From Paralichthys olivaceus (taxonomy: Eukaryota > Chordata > Actinopteri > Pleuronectiformes > Paralichthyidae): DNA of 64,000 bases. Positions 37,788 through 48,084 of the stretch are shown here, one piece after another; the stretch's first letter is position 1, and each line of letters starts with the position of its first letter. Made by a program: the position numbers and the translations under genes. The notes below the pieces were generated by a model. The model was not told where the DNA came from. It did no database searches and saw only the letters and a list, made by a program, of their open reading frames with translations. Where the stretch lies: contig NC_091093.1 in assembly GCF_024713975.1 (NCBI RefSeq), forward strand, positions 26,726,501-26,790,500. The letters run 5' to 3'.

Positions 37788-40668
37788 CCGGATCTCACCT
37801 GAGTGAGTAGATCGTCAGACAGAGTGGTCACATGATCCCAGGACCCTCGCTCGTACAGGTGAACCTTAGTGTCAACAGGAACCGCTAGAAACTGGGTTCA
37901 CACACAAACAGTGTTTTGTTATTTTACATTTAATCTTCTGTTCTGCTTCTTAGATCATGTTTTTCACTGGTTTTATGGTTTGTTTGTTTTTTAATCGGAG
38001 GTGCATGTGCAATAGAAGACACCACGTTTTGTCAATCCACTGAACACAGAGCCACTGACCTTAGCCATCCTGGGCTGCCACGCCAGCCGACACAGAGACT
38101 TTGCATTACTGACGTCGTTGGTCTTCTGCAGCAGAGGCCAACTGATCACCTGAGTCTGAAGGGACACAAAGACGATCAGAGTCTTGTTGGATGAGGTGCA
38201 CGTTAATACAGAAAAACAAATCGTTGAGAGTGAGGAGGCAAAACATTGATGTACCTGCTCCTCGATGTTCCAGACGACGACAGAACCATCACAGCTGGAA
38301 GACGCCTGTTTTTAGAGGGATAACGTTTAACAGATAAAGTTTCATATGAGCAGTTTTTACGTCACTTTAGTTTTGACATCAAATATCATCCAAAACATAC
38401 GCCAGAAAAACAGTGACCGTTTATACATACAGTGATGAAGGAAGTACGCAAACATTTTTTACGATGATGAAAATGAACTTAAATAAAAGAACCACGTTAA
38501 CTTCAGGGTTTACTGTCACCTGCCTGCTCTGATTGGATCAGGCGACCAATTACTTAGTACAATTGGAACAGATATTTGCAAATGTAAAGGAGTAAAAGTA
38601 CCTGAAAATAAATAAAATGAAGTACAGTAATGAAGTAACTGGGTTCACTTCGCAGTTTTAAACTCAGCACAAAGCAGCAGAACTCAATGCATCATCTCAC
38701 AAAGATAGATTTGTGTATTTGAGATTAAGTAAATTAGTAAATCTGATTAAAGGCTTCATTATGAAACCGACATCAAGACAAATCAACCAGAGTTGAATTT
38801 CCTCCTCCAGGGAGAAGAGCTACCCACCAGAAAATCATCTTTGGGGTCAAAGGTGACACTGAGGACAGGCGCTTCATGTCCCCGCAGCGTTTTCTGTTGG
38901 CTGCTGTCCGACACCTCCACCACCTTAACCATGAAGTCGCTGAGGGAGACAGAGAAAAGAATAAATGTGGTAGTGCAGGTTTCATCCCTTTCAACACGTG
39001 GCAGAATCGGAAAGGGCGTCAGCTTGAACCAACACAGCTGCAAATTGTCCAATCGATGAACAAGAGAAGCAAAATAACCCTGATCTCTTCCAGAATGCAA
39101 ATGTCAAATCCTCTGTAACATCCTCAGATGCTCGAATTTTTACAATCAATACCACAGCAGAAATTACAAGTGTGAAAATAGCAGCATCAATACGGCGTCA
39201 CGCTCTGTGCTTTCATTGCTGTGATAAACCTGTTGAGGGAAAATTGATTCTGGCAGCAGACAAACATTTATCTCCAATCAAGACTAATCATGAACTCAAT
39301 CCAAAGTGCTGCTGTGCCTTGAAATATCATCTTGCTACACCGCTGCGTGCAGCTCATTCTGCGCTGGAACAACAACACCAGACCTAATCAGATCACAGTG
39401 TGGGTTAGTCGTGCTACGCACAACGGTGAACACAACAGACACGTTACGCACGACAGCTCCACCGGACGCCGCCGGAGAAGCCGGAGCGGATGAACGTGCG
39501 CGGTTTGACAAAGTGAAACTGACATGTGCTCGTCTTTCAGCACCGAGATCAAATCACCGGTGGAAAATATCTCAGGAGGAATCGATGCATCTGCTCATTC
39601 ACCCGGACACACAAGTGAAGATGTCCTTCATTGTGAAAATAAAACTTTCCCTCTCACTCAGGATTACGGCCCAAAAAAGAGTCTCGCTATTGTTAAGGAT
39701 TTTTCAATTTTGATTTTCGTTGAAACCAGCTAGTTTTCAATGATTATCAAAATTAAACCAGAAAGAATGAGATACAGCATCTGAGCTGTAGAGGTGTTGG
39801 ACAGAGCCAGGTTTCCACTACTCCTGGTGCTTTGGTGATTATCTGTAAGTACCTGGATCCGGCGGCGACTCTCGAGCCGCTGCTGTTAAAGGTGACGTGT
39901 GTGGCGTTGGTGGTGAACCGGGTCAGGATTCCATCTGGGTCGCCATCGGGAAACGTGTGGATCTGCACCGTGTTGTTGGAGCTCGCCGTCACCAGCTTAC
40001 CGTTCTGTGGACGGAGGAACGTGTCTCAATACACCACTGACAGCCGCCATTTTTGTTTTGATTTATCTCAAAATGTCTCAGTGGAAATCACAACAGGCTG
40101 AATCTGCAGGAAGGCGGCAGACACCGACCTTCAGTGCCAGAGAATACGCCTTTTCTCCGACGGTGATGAACCTCGGGTCGTCGTCGTCCAGACTTTCCCA
40201 TATCCTGACATCTCCATCGTTTCCACAGGTGACGATGAACCTGAGGAAAGTTCAACCATGGTTAAAAACCAGCAGAAACAAAACCAAAGAACCGAAGCAC
40301 ATCTGTATAAAGCAGCAACACAATAATAAATATATAACTGAATCAACACAAACTGAACTTTATGATGTTTAATTAATCTCTCAGTATTTCTGTACACTTA
40401 AGTATTACTCATTACTTACTGATGCCCGTTTCCTTCTCTTGCAGGTTTCTAATAAAGGATTTTCTTGTCTTACAATGATCTGATCGTTTAAACAGCTACT
40501 TCAGCTTCACACACTTTCACTCGGTGATTATTTGCTGTGAAGGATCTGATCTCTTCCTCCATCACTTCTCCCCGGTTCTTATCACACTCACCTCCCGTCG
40601 TCATCGAAGCAGACCTCGGTGTGTCCCTCGGAGTGACCGTAGCGCATCGGCTTCCTCTCACACGGCAT
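30465..40668 (-). CDS. wdhd1: WDHD1 / AND-1 (Ctf4 homologue), complete, 25 coding exons, 1132 aa
   Basis: Twenty-five coding exons with GT-AG introns join without a break from ATG at 40668 (MPCERKPMRYGHSEGH) to the stop at 30465 (KLSAFAFNKN). They total 3399 nt, or 1132 codons, against about 1129 residues in human. WDHD1 is a nuclear trimeric scaffold. It links the CMG helicase to DNA polymerase alpha-primase and other partners at the replication fork. Order of parts: WD40 propeller (residues 1 to about 314), acidic linker (about 315-448), SepB/Ctf4 domain (about 449-845), basic/disordered tail, and an HMG box (about 1025-1078). Exon coordinates are given in the four block entries. Every junction preserves phase, and I see no stop, frameshift or missing domain. 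The last intron (30654-32506) is the longest, at 1.85 kb. Confidence 0.97.
31141..31180. repeat. (CA)n microsatellite
   Basis: Twenty CA units in the last WDHD1 intron. Confidence 0.95.
31290..31392 (+). mobile_element. Retroelement 3' tail with ATCTT repeats
   Basis: Contains CCCCATTGTTGGACTAATAA, then AGGATTATC and a short (ATCTT)n tail. This is a form commonly seen at the 3' end of fish LINE/SINE insertions. Decayed relatives occur near 40446-40473 and, inverted, near 62036-62070. It lies in the last WDHD1 intron. Confidence 0.55.
34291..36352 (-). other. wdhd1: WDHD1 exons 12-18 (coding): SepB/Ctf4 domain
   Basis: Exons 36168-36352, 35853-36094, 35575-35712, 35320-35476, 34933-35047, 34608-34739 and 34291-34514 encode about residues 449-845. 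Landmarks shared with vertebrate orthologues are YNDEQDNAIDVEFHDTA, CLGQGWVAVATS, GTPCYVDSEGVVRMLNR, NTWTPVCNTR, SDHYWVVGVHENPQQLR, and CKLEREFRCVELAEQMTHNV. In the family this second propeller and its helical extension mediate trimerisation and bind partners such as Pol alpha and GINS. Confidence 0.93.
36521..37022 (-). other. wdhd1: WDHD1 exons 10-11 (coding): acidic linker
   Basis: Exons 36809-37022 and 36521-36708 encode about residues 315-448. The stretch is rich in Asp (DYDDLFDDDDDDR; DGDEDDDDFLIP) and ends in the conserved YEGPMPSAPQKAFQSGSTP and HRFM that lead into the SepB domain. The exon 10 acceptor is a tandem CAGCAG at 37020-37025, so isoforms with or without one Gln are possible. 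Confidence 0.92.
37744..37787. repeat. (GT)n microsatellite beside the WDHD1 exon 7 donor
   Basis: GT run ending about 12 bp from the exon 7 boundary at 37799. In the WDHD1 transcript it is a CA repeat just inside the intron. Confidence 0.92.
38425..38640. mobile_element. hAT-type MITE remnant in WDHD1 intron 4
   Basis: It begins CAGTGATGAAGGAAGTAC and later carries GGAGTAAAAGTACC and GAAGTACAGTAATGAAGTAA. This is the AAGTAC-rich body of the same teleost MITE group as the copy at 26509. No coding potential. Confidence 0.55.
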
Positions 40669-40688
40669 TTTGATTATTCCCCCACAAA
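40669..40688 (-). other. wdhd1: WDHD1 5'UTR part of the first coding exon
   Basis: A TCTCAG acceptor (minus strand) precedes base 40688. This leaves a 20 nt leader before the ATG in this exon and implies a spliced non-coding exon upstream. Confidence 0.65.
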
Positions 40689-40797
40689 CTGAGACACACA
40701 CACACACACACACGTCAACCACGAGTCAACGACACAACAACACAACACAGCGCGGATCTGATGCAACACCACAAACCCGGTGTGTGATCTAACAAAC

Positions 40798-40960
40798 CTT
40801 GTTTCCTCCTCTTGTCCTTGTCCCAGCTGTCTTCTCCTCCTTCACGATCTCCCGCGCTGCGTTGAAAACAAGGAAACGCCGCGTCACAACTCCCGCCACC
40901 GACGTCATGACGCAGACGCCGGAAGTCCTCCCACGTTTGAGCCGCGCGGGAAGAGCAGAG
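40798..40960 (-). promoter_or_regulatory. wdhd1: WDHD1 non-coding exon 1 and promoter: E2F, ETS and CRE-like sites
   Basis: A donor (AAG|gtttgt) at 40797/40798 closes a non-coding exon that extends up to about 40880-40900, with intron 40689-40797 after it. Around and above it is a TATA-less GC-rich block. It holds an E2F-like GCGCGGGAA (40944-40952), an ETS-type CCGGAAGT (40919-40926), a CRE-like TGACGTCG (minus strand, 40900-40907) and TCCCGCC (40891-40897). This combination fits S-phase expression of a replication factor. The sites are seen directly. Their use is inferred. Confidence 0.55.
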
Positions 40961-43900
40961 TCAGATCTCAGGATTTTATGTTTATCTACGTTTGTGCTCA
41001 GCTTTAAATGCCTGAATGACTGAATGTGATTCGGTGAATAAATATGTTTTGTTCAAGTGTTGACACCTGAAGGCTTCGTCCCTCAGGTGAGTGGAAACCA
41101 TCAGAAATAATCGCTGTCTTTAGTTCACTAATGTCGAAACTAGAGAAAACACGTGCAACTCAATAAAACAACTTCATCAACTCTTGTTTTTCACTATTCG
41201 CAGCTTGTTTCTTTGCATGTGTTGACGAAGTTGTTTTCTTAACTTGCACGTGTTTCTAATATTCTCACGTGCTTTCTTAATTTGCAGTGCGTTGAGCTCT
41301 CTCTGCCACTGTTCAACATTGTTGTTCTGTGATTAACCCTTTTTTTTTTTTACACATTTTTAAAAATTGATTATTAAAATAAAACTCTAGAGTCAGAGTT
41401 TTTTTGGTTCTATTTGTACTGAAATCAGCTAATTAAGCTTTGAATTACATTTTATCTGAATCACATTACAAAACCTCTGCTTCAGCTCAGCTCCGACTCT
41501 CCATCCTCCCTTTTGAGCAGCATCATCTCAGGGGAGGATTTGATTAGTGCAACAGGAAGTGCTCTGCCGGCAGACAACTAAACGTCTGAATATCACTGAA
41601 CCATGATGACTTACAAGAATCAGGGACAATCACAGTGTGGATGATGCAACAGGCCTAAAGCCTGATATGTGTATTTATATGCTAATCACTGATGTATCAA
41701 AGAGTCCTGGATGAAAACAAACATTGCACTTCTTCAGTGTGGATATCAGATGTAACAGGAATCTGATGCGACAGATATCGGCTTTGAGCTGAAAAATGAT
41801 GCTCACCAACCGGATCATACAAGATAACATTAATATTTCATGTATGTGGTTCAGAAAATCAATAGATGTGGCTCTTGATGCCGTCCACTGACTGAGCGTC
41901 CACATGCAGGCACACGAAGACCTTGACGAATGGTGGTGAGATAGAGATCTATGTTCAGCAGCTGCAGAGTCGTCCAGGTTTTGATTATCCACCTCCACCA
42001 GTTATTGCGCTTCCAGAAAGGTGGGACGCTCGCAGGAGATAACGTGAAATTAATGATCAAAATGAAGCGGCACTGGTCAAAATGTCTCCACTTTATTCCC
42101 CTAAAGCTAAAAAAACCACAAAAAAACAATGTGTCCTACTTTTCCACAATGCACAGTTGGCATTTTGCATATCACACAGGCCTTATAACGAGGAAAAAGT
42201 GCATTTCTGCTTTATAAACAAAAGTCATGTCAAGTCAAGTTCAAGAATAAAGTAGAAATTTCAATAATAAACTTGACATTTTAAGATTAAAGTTGAACTT
42301 TTCATATATGTCTTGTGTGTAAACACAGTGTGACCAACAGTGTTGGGTCTTTGATGCTGAGCATTGACGAGCTTGGAAAGATAAAACACTGGCAGCTCAA
42401 CATTTCAGCTTTATTCTTGAAATACCTTGAAAAACTTCCTCTGATTTAGTTCAAGCTTATTCTCAAAATTCAATGTGTCTGTTTAATAAATAAGAATTTG
42501 AGGTTCAAGGCAAATTATTTTCCCCTGGGTTTCTGCTTCTATTGTCTTTTCTCAACCCTCTGCAGTGAGTTGATCTGTCATAGCAGGAGAAGCGTAGTTG
42601 TTACGAATACCATCAACAATTCCACCATTTTTCTACCTGTTACAATAAATCATGGCAGTGTAACAGTAACCCAACATGTGCCAACACCAAGACCCTGAAG
42701 TTGTTCAGCTGTTACTAACTAATTATTTTCAGCTTTTCACTGAGATTGGGGAAAATTTCTTAAATGAAAATAAGAAGAATCTTCCCATTGAGCTTTTAGT
42801 TGTGAAGATGATCTGGGGGTCTGGTGGTTTAATATAAAGACTTAATTAGTTCATTTAAAGTTTAAATTTAACTGAATGTTTGTGTCATTAAACTAATCTA
42901 ACATCCTCAATCTGCAGACCGAACCGGATCCAATTCTCCAGATCTGATAGAAGAGATTGAAATTGTAAACTTTGATGAAGAGGAAAATCTACTCGGGTAT
43001 GTTAAAGTAAAATCTTGACATCTGTTTGACAAATAGACATTTTGCTTCTGAAAACCCGGCATGATGAATATTTTATGCACTCTCTTGTAGCCGCCTTGGG
43101 GAAAATTATATATATTTAAATTTGTCACACTCCAGGTTGGAGAGACGCTAAATGACACATGAATCAATTTAAAAAATCTGAATTCCTCTCCAGTGATGAG
43201 GCTTTTTCATGTCCTTATCGCTCCATTTGCTCATGCAGAAGCGCTGGCATTTAGAGGTGTCCTTTGCAGAGAGAGCGGGATGAATTGTTTGCAGCTTGAT
43301 ACTTCAAAAGCTGAATTTTCCACACTATTAGCCTGTCTGACCGTGGCATGGCCCACGGCTGCAGCACGAGCAGGCTGCACGGATGAGCACAAGTTCTGCT
43401 GCACCATTAAACCAAGAGATGAGAAAATCCTGTGAAACATGCAGAGGCGGTGTAAATGACATTTATTGTTTTTTGCATCAGTGGGGTGAATACAATATAT
43501 GCATGGAGACAAGAGGGCATCACAGTGATTCAGGTGGTTTTAGGATATAGTGCTTATAGTGAACTGTTCTCTATTCCACAGTTTTTCCAATGATAATACT
43601 GTAGAGGCACAACTGATGTTAAAATGCCAGTTTACAGAGGAATTATCAGCCATGATGGACAAAGACGCAGCTGTAGAGTGAAAAAGAAAGAAGTGACCAA
43701 ACCTCTCATCAGTGCACTTATGCTGCCATCGTGTGGATGCAGAGAAGAAGGCAGCACAGTTGGATGAGTTCCACATGAGAGACAGATATCTTAAGGATTA
43801 ATGGGTAATGCTATTGAATGGATGAGTGGATATGATAGACTACGACATATGAATTTATGATATATTGCATATTAGTAGATGCAGTTGGAGTCTCTGTTCC

Positions 43901-44154
43901 TCTAACCCTCAGTAGTATTGGTTGTGTGCAGGACGGTGCAATAGCAAAGCATCACATGAATGTTATTTGGCCTCAGCCAGGTGCCGTGAAAGGTGCAGTT
44001 CCTCTAGTGGCCGCTAGAGTTACCATATGCCATACTAGACAACTCTGATTGAGTTGATGTCAAATGGAAAGTGCTCCAACTCCAAGAGTCAATATTCCAC
44101 AGAATGTGACGGTTAAAGTTTAATGTCTTGGCTTTTCCACTCCATTAAGGCAGA
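40961..44154. other. WDHD1-SOCS4 spacer
   Basis: Contains a hairpin-type repeat at about 41141-41294 and a cluster of exon-like plus-strand snippets between 42566 and 43681 that I could not assign. The rest is AT-rich. In mammals, as I recall, this position is a short bidirectional promoter between WDHD1 and SOCS4. Here the two genes are about 3.2 kb apart and face the same way. Confidence 0.5.
41141..41294. mobile_element. Foldback/MITE-like element, copy 1
   Basis: The two ends are imperfect inverted copies: AGAGAAAACACGTGCAACTC on the left, and on the right the reverse complement of a very similar string (near 41243-41257). The right end finishes TTCTTAATTTGCAGTGCG, matching the right end of copy 2 near 56063. 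Left terminus appears truncated. Confidence 0.5.
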
Positions 44155-44160
44155 TTTATT
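44155..44160 (-). terminator. socs4: SOCS4 polyadenylation signal candidate
   Basis: First AATAAA on the minus strand after the SOCS4 stop at 44480, predicting a 3'UTR near 340 nt. Confidence 0.45.
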
Positions 44161-44479
44161 ACAGGTGTCTCATAGTGTGACCTTGGCTCCAGTTAATGTC
44201 AATATGGCCAAGAGAGGAAAACCTAAATAGGAGGTTCAAAGTATCCCTTAGTACCCATGTGACAGACAGAAGGCCAATGAACCTTTCCAGGTTTGGTTGT
44301 TCTATCTCTTGATGCAGTGGAAACATCTTTAAGGCTCCAGTTCTGCACCATTTAGGCGTAAAAGGTTAGCAACAGCAAAGCTCATTTAATGGCAATATTT
44401 TTGCTTATTGGCCAAAAGAAGTTGCCTTTGCCTTGTTCAATCTTTGCCTCCCATGGTATGATGATGCGTGTTCTTTCCA

Positions 44480-45673
44480 TCACACGGCGCAGGCCCCCTC
44501 ACATTTAATGTGGTACTGCCTGAGGTAGTCCCTGAGCTGTGGTGGCAGTGGGAGGGTGTTTATGCCCTGGTATGTGGTGCTGCCACATATCGCAGCCCTG
44601 CACAGGTGCTGGAGGGAGAAAGGAAAGGTCCTTAGCAGCGGTCGGGAAAGCAGCGGCTCAAAGAAGAGGCAGGTGGCCGGGTCACTGTAGTGTCTCAGCA
44701 GTCCTGTCACGCTGGGATCCCGGTACATACACGGGTCATGCACGTCAAAGCTGAAGCGCTTGCCGTTCTGCTCAATGCGAGCATGCAGGGAGCGGCTGTA
44801 GCGGCGGAAGCTGACTGAGAAGAGGAACTCATCCTGGGCAGAGTCTCGGAGCAGGAATGTTCCCTCTGGTTGGCCCTCCAGGAGCTCCTCGGCCTCAAAG
44901 CGGTTCAACACACCCCAGTAAGAGGGGCTGTTGTTGATCTGGAGAAGATCTGGGACCAAGATGTAGTCAGTGTCGCCGCAGCTGCCCTCTGCTCCCCCAT
45001 TAGGACAAGAAGGGTCCCAGTCCTCCAGACTGGTGCTTCCAGGCCCTGGGGAGCAGCAGATGTCGTCCCAGGAGAGAGGTGTCTGTGGGGGTGAGGTAGA
45101 GGATGATGAGACGTTGGGTTTCAGGGGAGCCTCCATCTCCTTGAGAGAATTTGGGTGAGTGGCATGATTTTTTATAAGGTGCCAGCATCGGGCCAGTTCA
45201 GATTTTGGTGAGAAGGGACACTTGTCCTGCATGAGCTCCGAGACATGGATCTTGCGTTTGGACCAGAAGAGCACAGAGAAGGGTCGTGAGGAGCCTGGTG
45301 GATGGTGGTGATGATGATGATGATGGTGATGATGAGAGCGCAGAGGAAAACACTGGCCCACAGCATCCTGGAACTTTTGCCGTAAAGAGCGCCGGCTCAA
45401 GGCCTTCCGACACACCACATCAATGTCTGCAGACGTCAAAGCATCCCCAAGAGTGCTGCAGCTACACTTTCTCTCTCTCCGCCGCCTTGGACAGGATGTT
45501 GACCGTACACCCAGCTCCTCTGTCCCCTCCGCCTCGAGCCCTCCTGGACTCATCCCGCCACTCCGAGAGCTCCGGGAGCGTTTCTTTCCCCTCCAGATAT
45601 AACTGTCTGCGCTCCAGCTGCGGAGGCCACATTTGGGACGTGTGTCTGAGGCTCGTGGCTTCTTCTCCGACAT
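44480..45673 (-). CDS. socs4: SOCS4-type suppressor of cytokine signalling, 397 aa, single coding exon
   Basis: The start is ATG at 45673 (MSEKKPRASD). The open frame runs further upstream, but a TTTTCACAG acceptor ends at 45694, so the exon starts at 45693 and the upstream ATG is intronic. The N-terminal half has the long conserved region of SOCS4/SOCS5 (LRQKFQDAVGQCFP; SKRKIHVSELMQDKCPFSPK). The SH2 domain (about 252-344) has FLLRDS with the phosphotyrosine-binding Arg276. The SOCS box (about 345-390) has an Elongin-binding SLQHLCRAAI and a Cul5-type LPLPPQLRDYL. The product should recruit an Elongin B/C-Cul5 ligase to phosphotyrosine proteins, classically the EGF receptor. Odd points are an 11-His run (residues 114-124) and a short divergent C-terminus. 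SOCS4 is chosen over SOCS5 or the fish SOCS9 group by synteny with WDHD1 and GCH1. That choice is less certain than the family. Confidence 0.93.
   Translation of the reverse strand: MSEKKPRASDTRPKCGLRSWSADSYIWRGKKRSRSSRSGGMSPGGLEAEGTEELGVRSTSCPRRRRERKCSCSTLGDALTSADIDVVCRKALSRRSLRQKFQDAVGQCFPLRSHHHHHHHHHHHPPGSSRPFSVLFWSKRKIHVSELMQDKCPFSPKSELARCWHLIKNHATHPNSLKEMEAPLKPNVSSSSTSPPQTPLSWDDICCSPGPGSTSLEDWDPSCPNGGAEGSCGDTDYILVPDLLQINNSPSYWGVLNRFEAEELLEGQPEGTFLLRDSAQDEFLFSVSFRRYSRSLHARIEQNGKRFSFDVHDPCMYRDPSVTGLLRHYSDPATCLFFEPLLSRPLLRTFPFSLQHLCRAAICGSTTYQGINTLPLPPQLRDYLRQYHIKCEGACAV
45300..45332 (-). repeat. socs4: CAT/CAC trinucleotide repeat encoding poly-His
   Basis: Eleven consecutive His codons, mixed CAT and CAC, inside the SOCS4 conserved N-terminal region, between QCFPLRS and PPGSS. 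The mixed codons suggest an old repeat rather than a very recent expansion. Confidence 0.9.
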
Positions 45674-46447
45674 TGCTGCTTCCTCTTTGTATTCTGTGAA
45701 AACAGACGGCAGAGTCAAAACATGATAACAGCAGCACCTTCACATTTCTGAATATGTAGTCCGTTATTATAAAAGCTGCTATAGATAGACAGTATAGAAA
45801 ACATTATCCCAGTGAACAATGACTTCTTTCCTTTTTTCACCACAAAGTAAATATCCTATAATCCCCTTTATTGTTCCAGAAAGATATATTTCAGTGAGAT
45901 TATCTTTAAAGAACCTTTTGAGAATGCTCAGAGTCTTCAAATTAATAAGATTTAAAAAGATTTCTCTTTCTTGCGGGACACCGAATTGTTTATTAAGATT
46001 TTAATGACATTTTGAGTTCATTAATTGATTGACTTTGATCACAAACTGACCAAAATATAACTTTCTGCACGTGCAAGACTAACATCTGATGATTTAGTAC
46101 AAGACTAACAAAGTAGAAACTAAAATGATTGCAGTCTGCAGAAAACAAATCAGCTTCCATAAAAACCACAAAGGTGGAACAAGACAAAACTTTTGTGATT
46201 AATTTCTTCAGAGATGTTAAAGAGTGATAGTTTTGTTAAACTCCTTTTTCAAGCTATATCTTTACCCCTTAGATTTTAGCCTGTTAAAAAGACATTTGTC
46301 CTCGGCTGCAGTTTGCAGAGACAATAACTGACAATACAAAATAACAATCTAATCTAAAGTGAACAGACAGTGAACAGCAGGAGGTTTAATATCACAGGCT
46401 GGTAATCACTCTCTGCTGCTGCAGATTAAAATGAGAGATAATCTTAC

Positions 46448-46586
46448 CTTCCCAACAATGTCAGAATGACAGCACCTCGTCCATGTTACGACCAGTCGTT
46501 CTCTGCACATTAGCGGACATGTGTGCCCAGCCTGCAGCCTCCCCAGCTCCAACAGACAGCAGACTGCTCTGCTTCCTATATAATTA
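46448..46586 (-). promoter_or_regulatory. socs4: SOCS4 TATA promoter and non-coding first exon
   Basis: On the minus strand an ATTATATA element (46577-46586) precedes a short exon (about 46550 down to 46448) that ends GGGAAG|gtaaga. It would splice to the acceptor before 45693, giving a 0.75 kb 5'UTR intron. The layout fits SOCS family genes, whose coding region lies in one exon after a non-coding one. Confidence 0.6.
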
Positions 46587-47297
46587 TGATGCCAAATCCC
46601 AGAGGGGGCAGCAGTTTCCTCTCCGCATGCAGGGCCAGGTCTGAATGAATGAGGGGAGGTGGAGAGGGGTCGGGCTGGGAGATGGGTAGGTGGGTGGGGT
46701 GTAAGGGGAGGGTGGTCTCAGGTTAATGGCAGCGAGACTTCCTCTCCCCGGCACTCCTCTGCACATTCATTGACGAATTCCATCCCCTGGAAAAAAACAA
46801 AAGATAAAAGATAACAAGAGCAGCCGGAGAGTGCTTCTTCATTCACAAAGTGAATTATTTCTGCTTGTAATTGTATTTCTGCTTATTTTAATTTCATTAG
46901 AGTCCCATAGCTTAACTTAAAGCATTAAAGCACATTTCATGGCGAGCTTTAAATCTGTTTAAGTCCGTCTGTGAAGGATGCCAAACTACACGCAGAGTAT
47001 TCCTCAGGTTTACCTGCAGCCTGACGTGTTACCTGCCTTAATGTTGCTGTCTCTGCCTGATTCAGAATTCAGTGTGAGGAAACAAGCCAGCGTTTTAAAA
47101 AGCTTCACTTATCGATTGAATAACCTTTGAGTTTGAAAAGCCGGCAAGTGGACTCATCTGTCAAGGTGATGTCATACGCACAGTGTGTGTGTTTCGGACC
47201 GGGGCACTAGCTCATCTTGGAAGAAATTTGGGGAAATCTATAATTCATGAAACAAACAGACAACATCTATCAGACAAATAATATTACTCCCAGTGGT

Positions 47298-47302
<5 letters not shown>

Positions 47303-47332
<30 letters not shown>
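47303..47332. repeat. (TG)n microsatellite
   Basis: About 15 TG units followed by CGTGCG. Confidence 0.92.
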
Positions 47333-47336
<4 letters not shown>

Positions 47337-48084
47337 CGCCCTTTCAGTGCTAACAGATAAAGGATAGTCATCAATAAATGCCTGACATCTCAGATAATGT
47401 AGTGACACTCGACTTCCTCTTAACTGAATATTTAATGCCCTTCACATTATCAACACAGCCCGGCAGGATGATAACGCCACATGTTCTGGCAGACGACCAG
47501 ATCAATTTATCTGACTGCAAACTCGGAAACAAAGTAGGAAACTATAAACTGTCTGAACTTTGGATCGAAGGATTTGACAGAACCAGTAAAAGGAAGATAA
47601 ATAAATGCACTAACTTACAACTCAATATTAAAGAGAAATCAAAAAGTCCCATAATAAAAACAGTGAGTTTAAAAACATAAGGTGTTTTTCATGATAAGAT
47701 GAACCACTGCGAGAAAGACAAGTCATTTAAAGTGGAAAACTTTAAAACAAAAAAGTTTTTCTTGCTATAGTCATCTTCTATTATTAGGTAAACTGATTAC
47801 AACACAGGAGGCCTGCTGTTACTATGCAGGAGAAGAATAGAATATTGAGTAGAAACTCAATATTAACCGCAACGCTCTTTACGAAACATTGAACCACTTC
47901 ACTGAACAACAATTGATTCTGTAGCATAATGGATTGGAGGAAAACAGAAACACAGAGAGAGACACACACAGTCAGAGGAAACACTGAGAGAAAGACATTA
48001 AAACTTAATTTATCAAACGAACCCAGCAAAGCAACAATAATGTCACTCACAAGTTTGCACACAGCCGCCGAATGAAACCACATT

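Larger units (their letters stand above)
37105..40668 (-). other. wdhd1: WDHD1 exons 1-9 (coding): WD40 propeller
   Basis: Coding exons: 40592-40668, 40129-40240, 39853-40004, 38828-38939, 38255-38305, 38060-38155, 37799-37891, 37363-37469 and 37105-37246. They encode residues 1-314. WD-repeat signatures include CGNDGDVRIWESLDDDDP, SSSCDGSVVVWNIEEQ, AAGSVGGSLTLWDVN and CGLAWHPSGSQIAYTD. The linking stretch HTFPDGDPDGILTRFTTNA is nearly identical to human. The exon 2 donor (gtcggt) is weaker than its neighbours but keeps the phase. In the Ctf4 family this propeller is an N-terminal interaction module. Confidence 0.93.

Noticed and set aside
41851..42129. 92-codon minus frame (WKRNNWWRWIIKTW...)
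   Set aside because: Looked transposase-like at first, but no catalytic motif, terminal repeats or homologous frame could be recognised.
45674..45718. Longer SOCS4 start at 45718 (MTLPSVFTEYKEEAA...)
   Set aside because: A TTTTCACAG acceptor ends at 45694, so the upstream Met is intronic; ATG 45673 starts the conserved protein.
47378..47680. 100-codon plus-strand frame
   Set aside because: No recognisable domain, splice context or promoter; length is within chance for AT-rich, repeat-flanked DNA.
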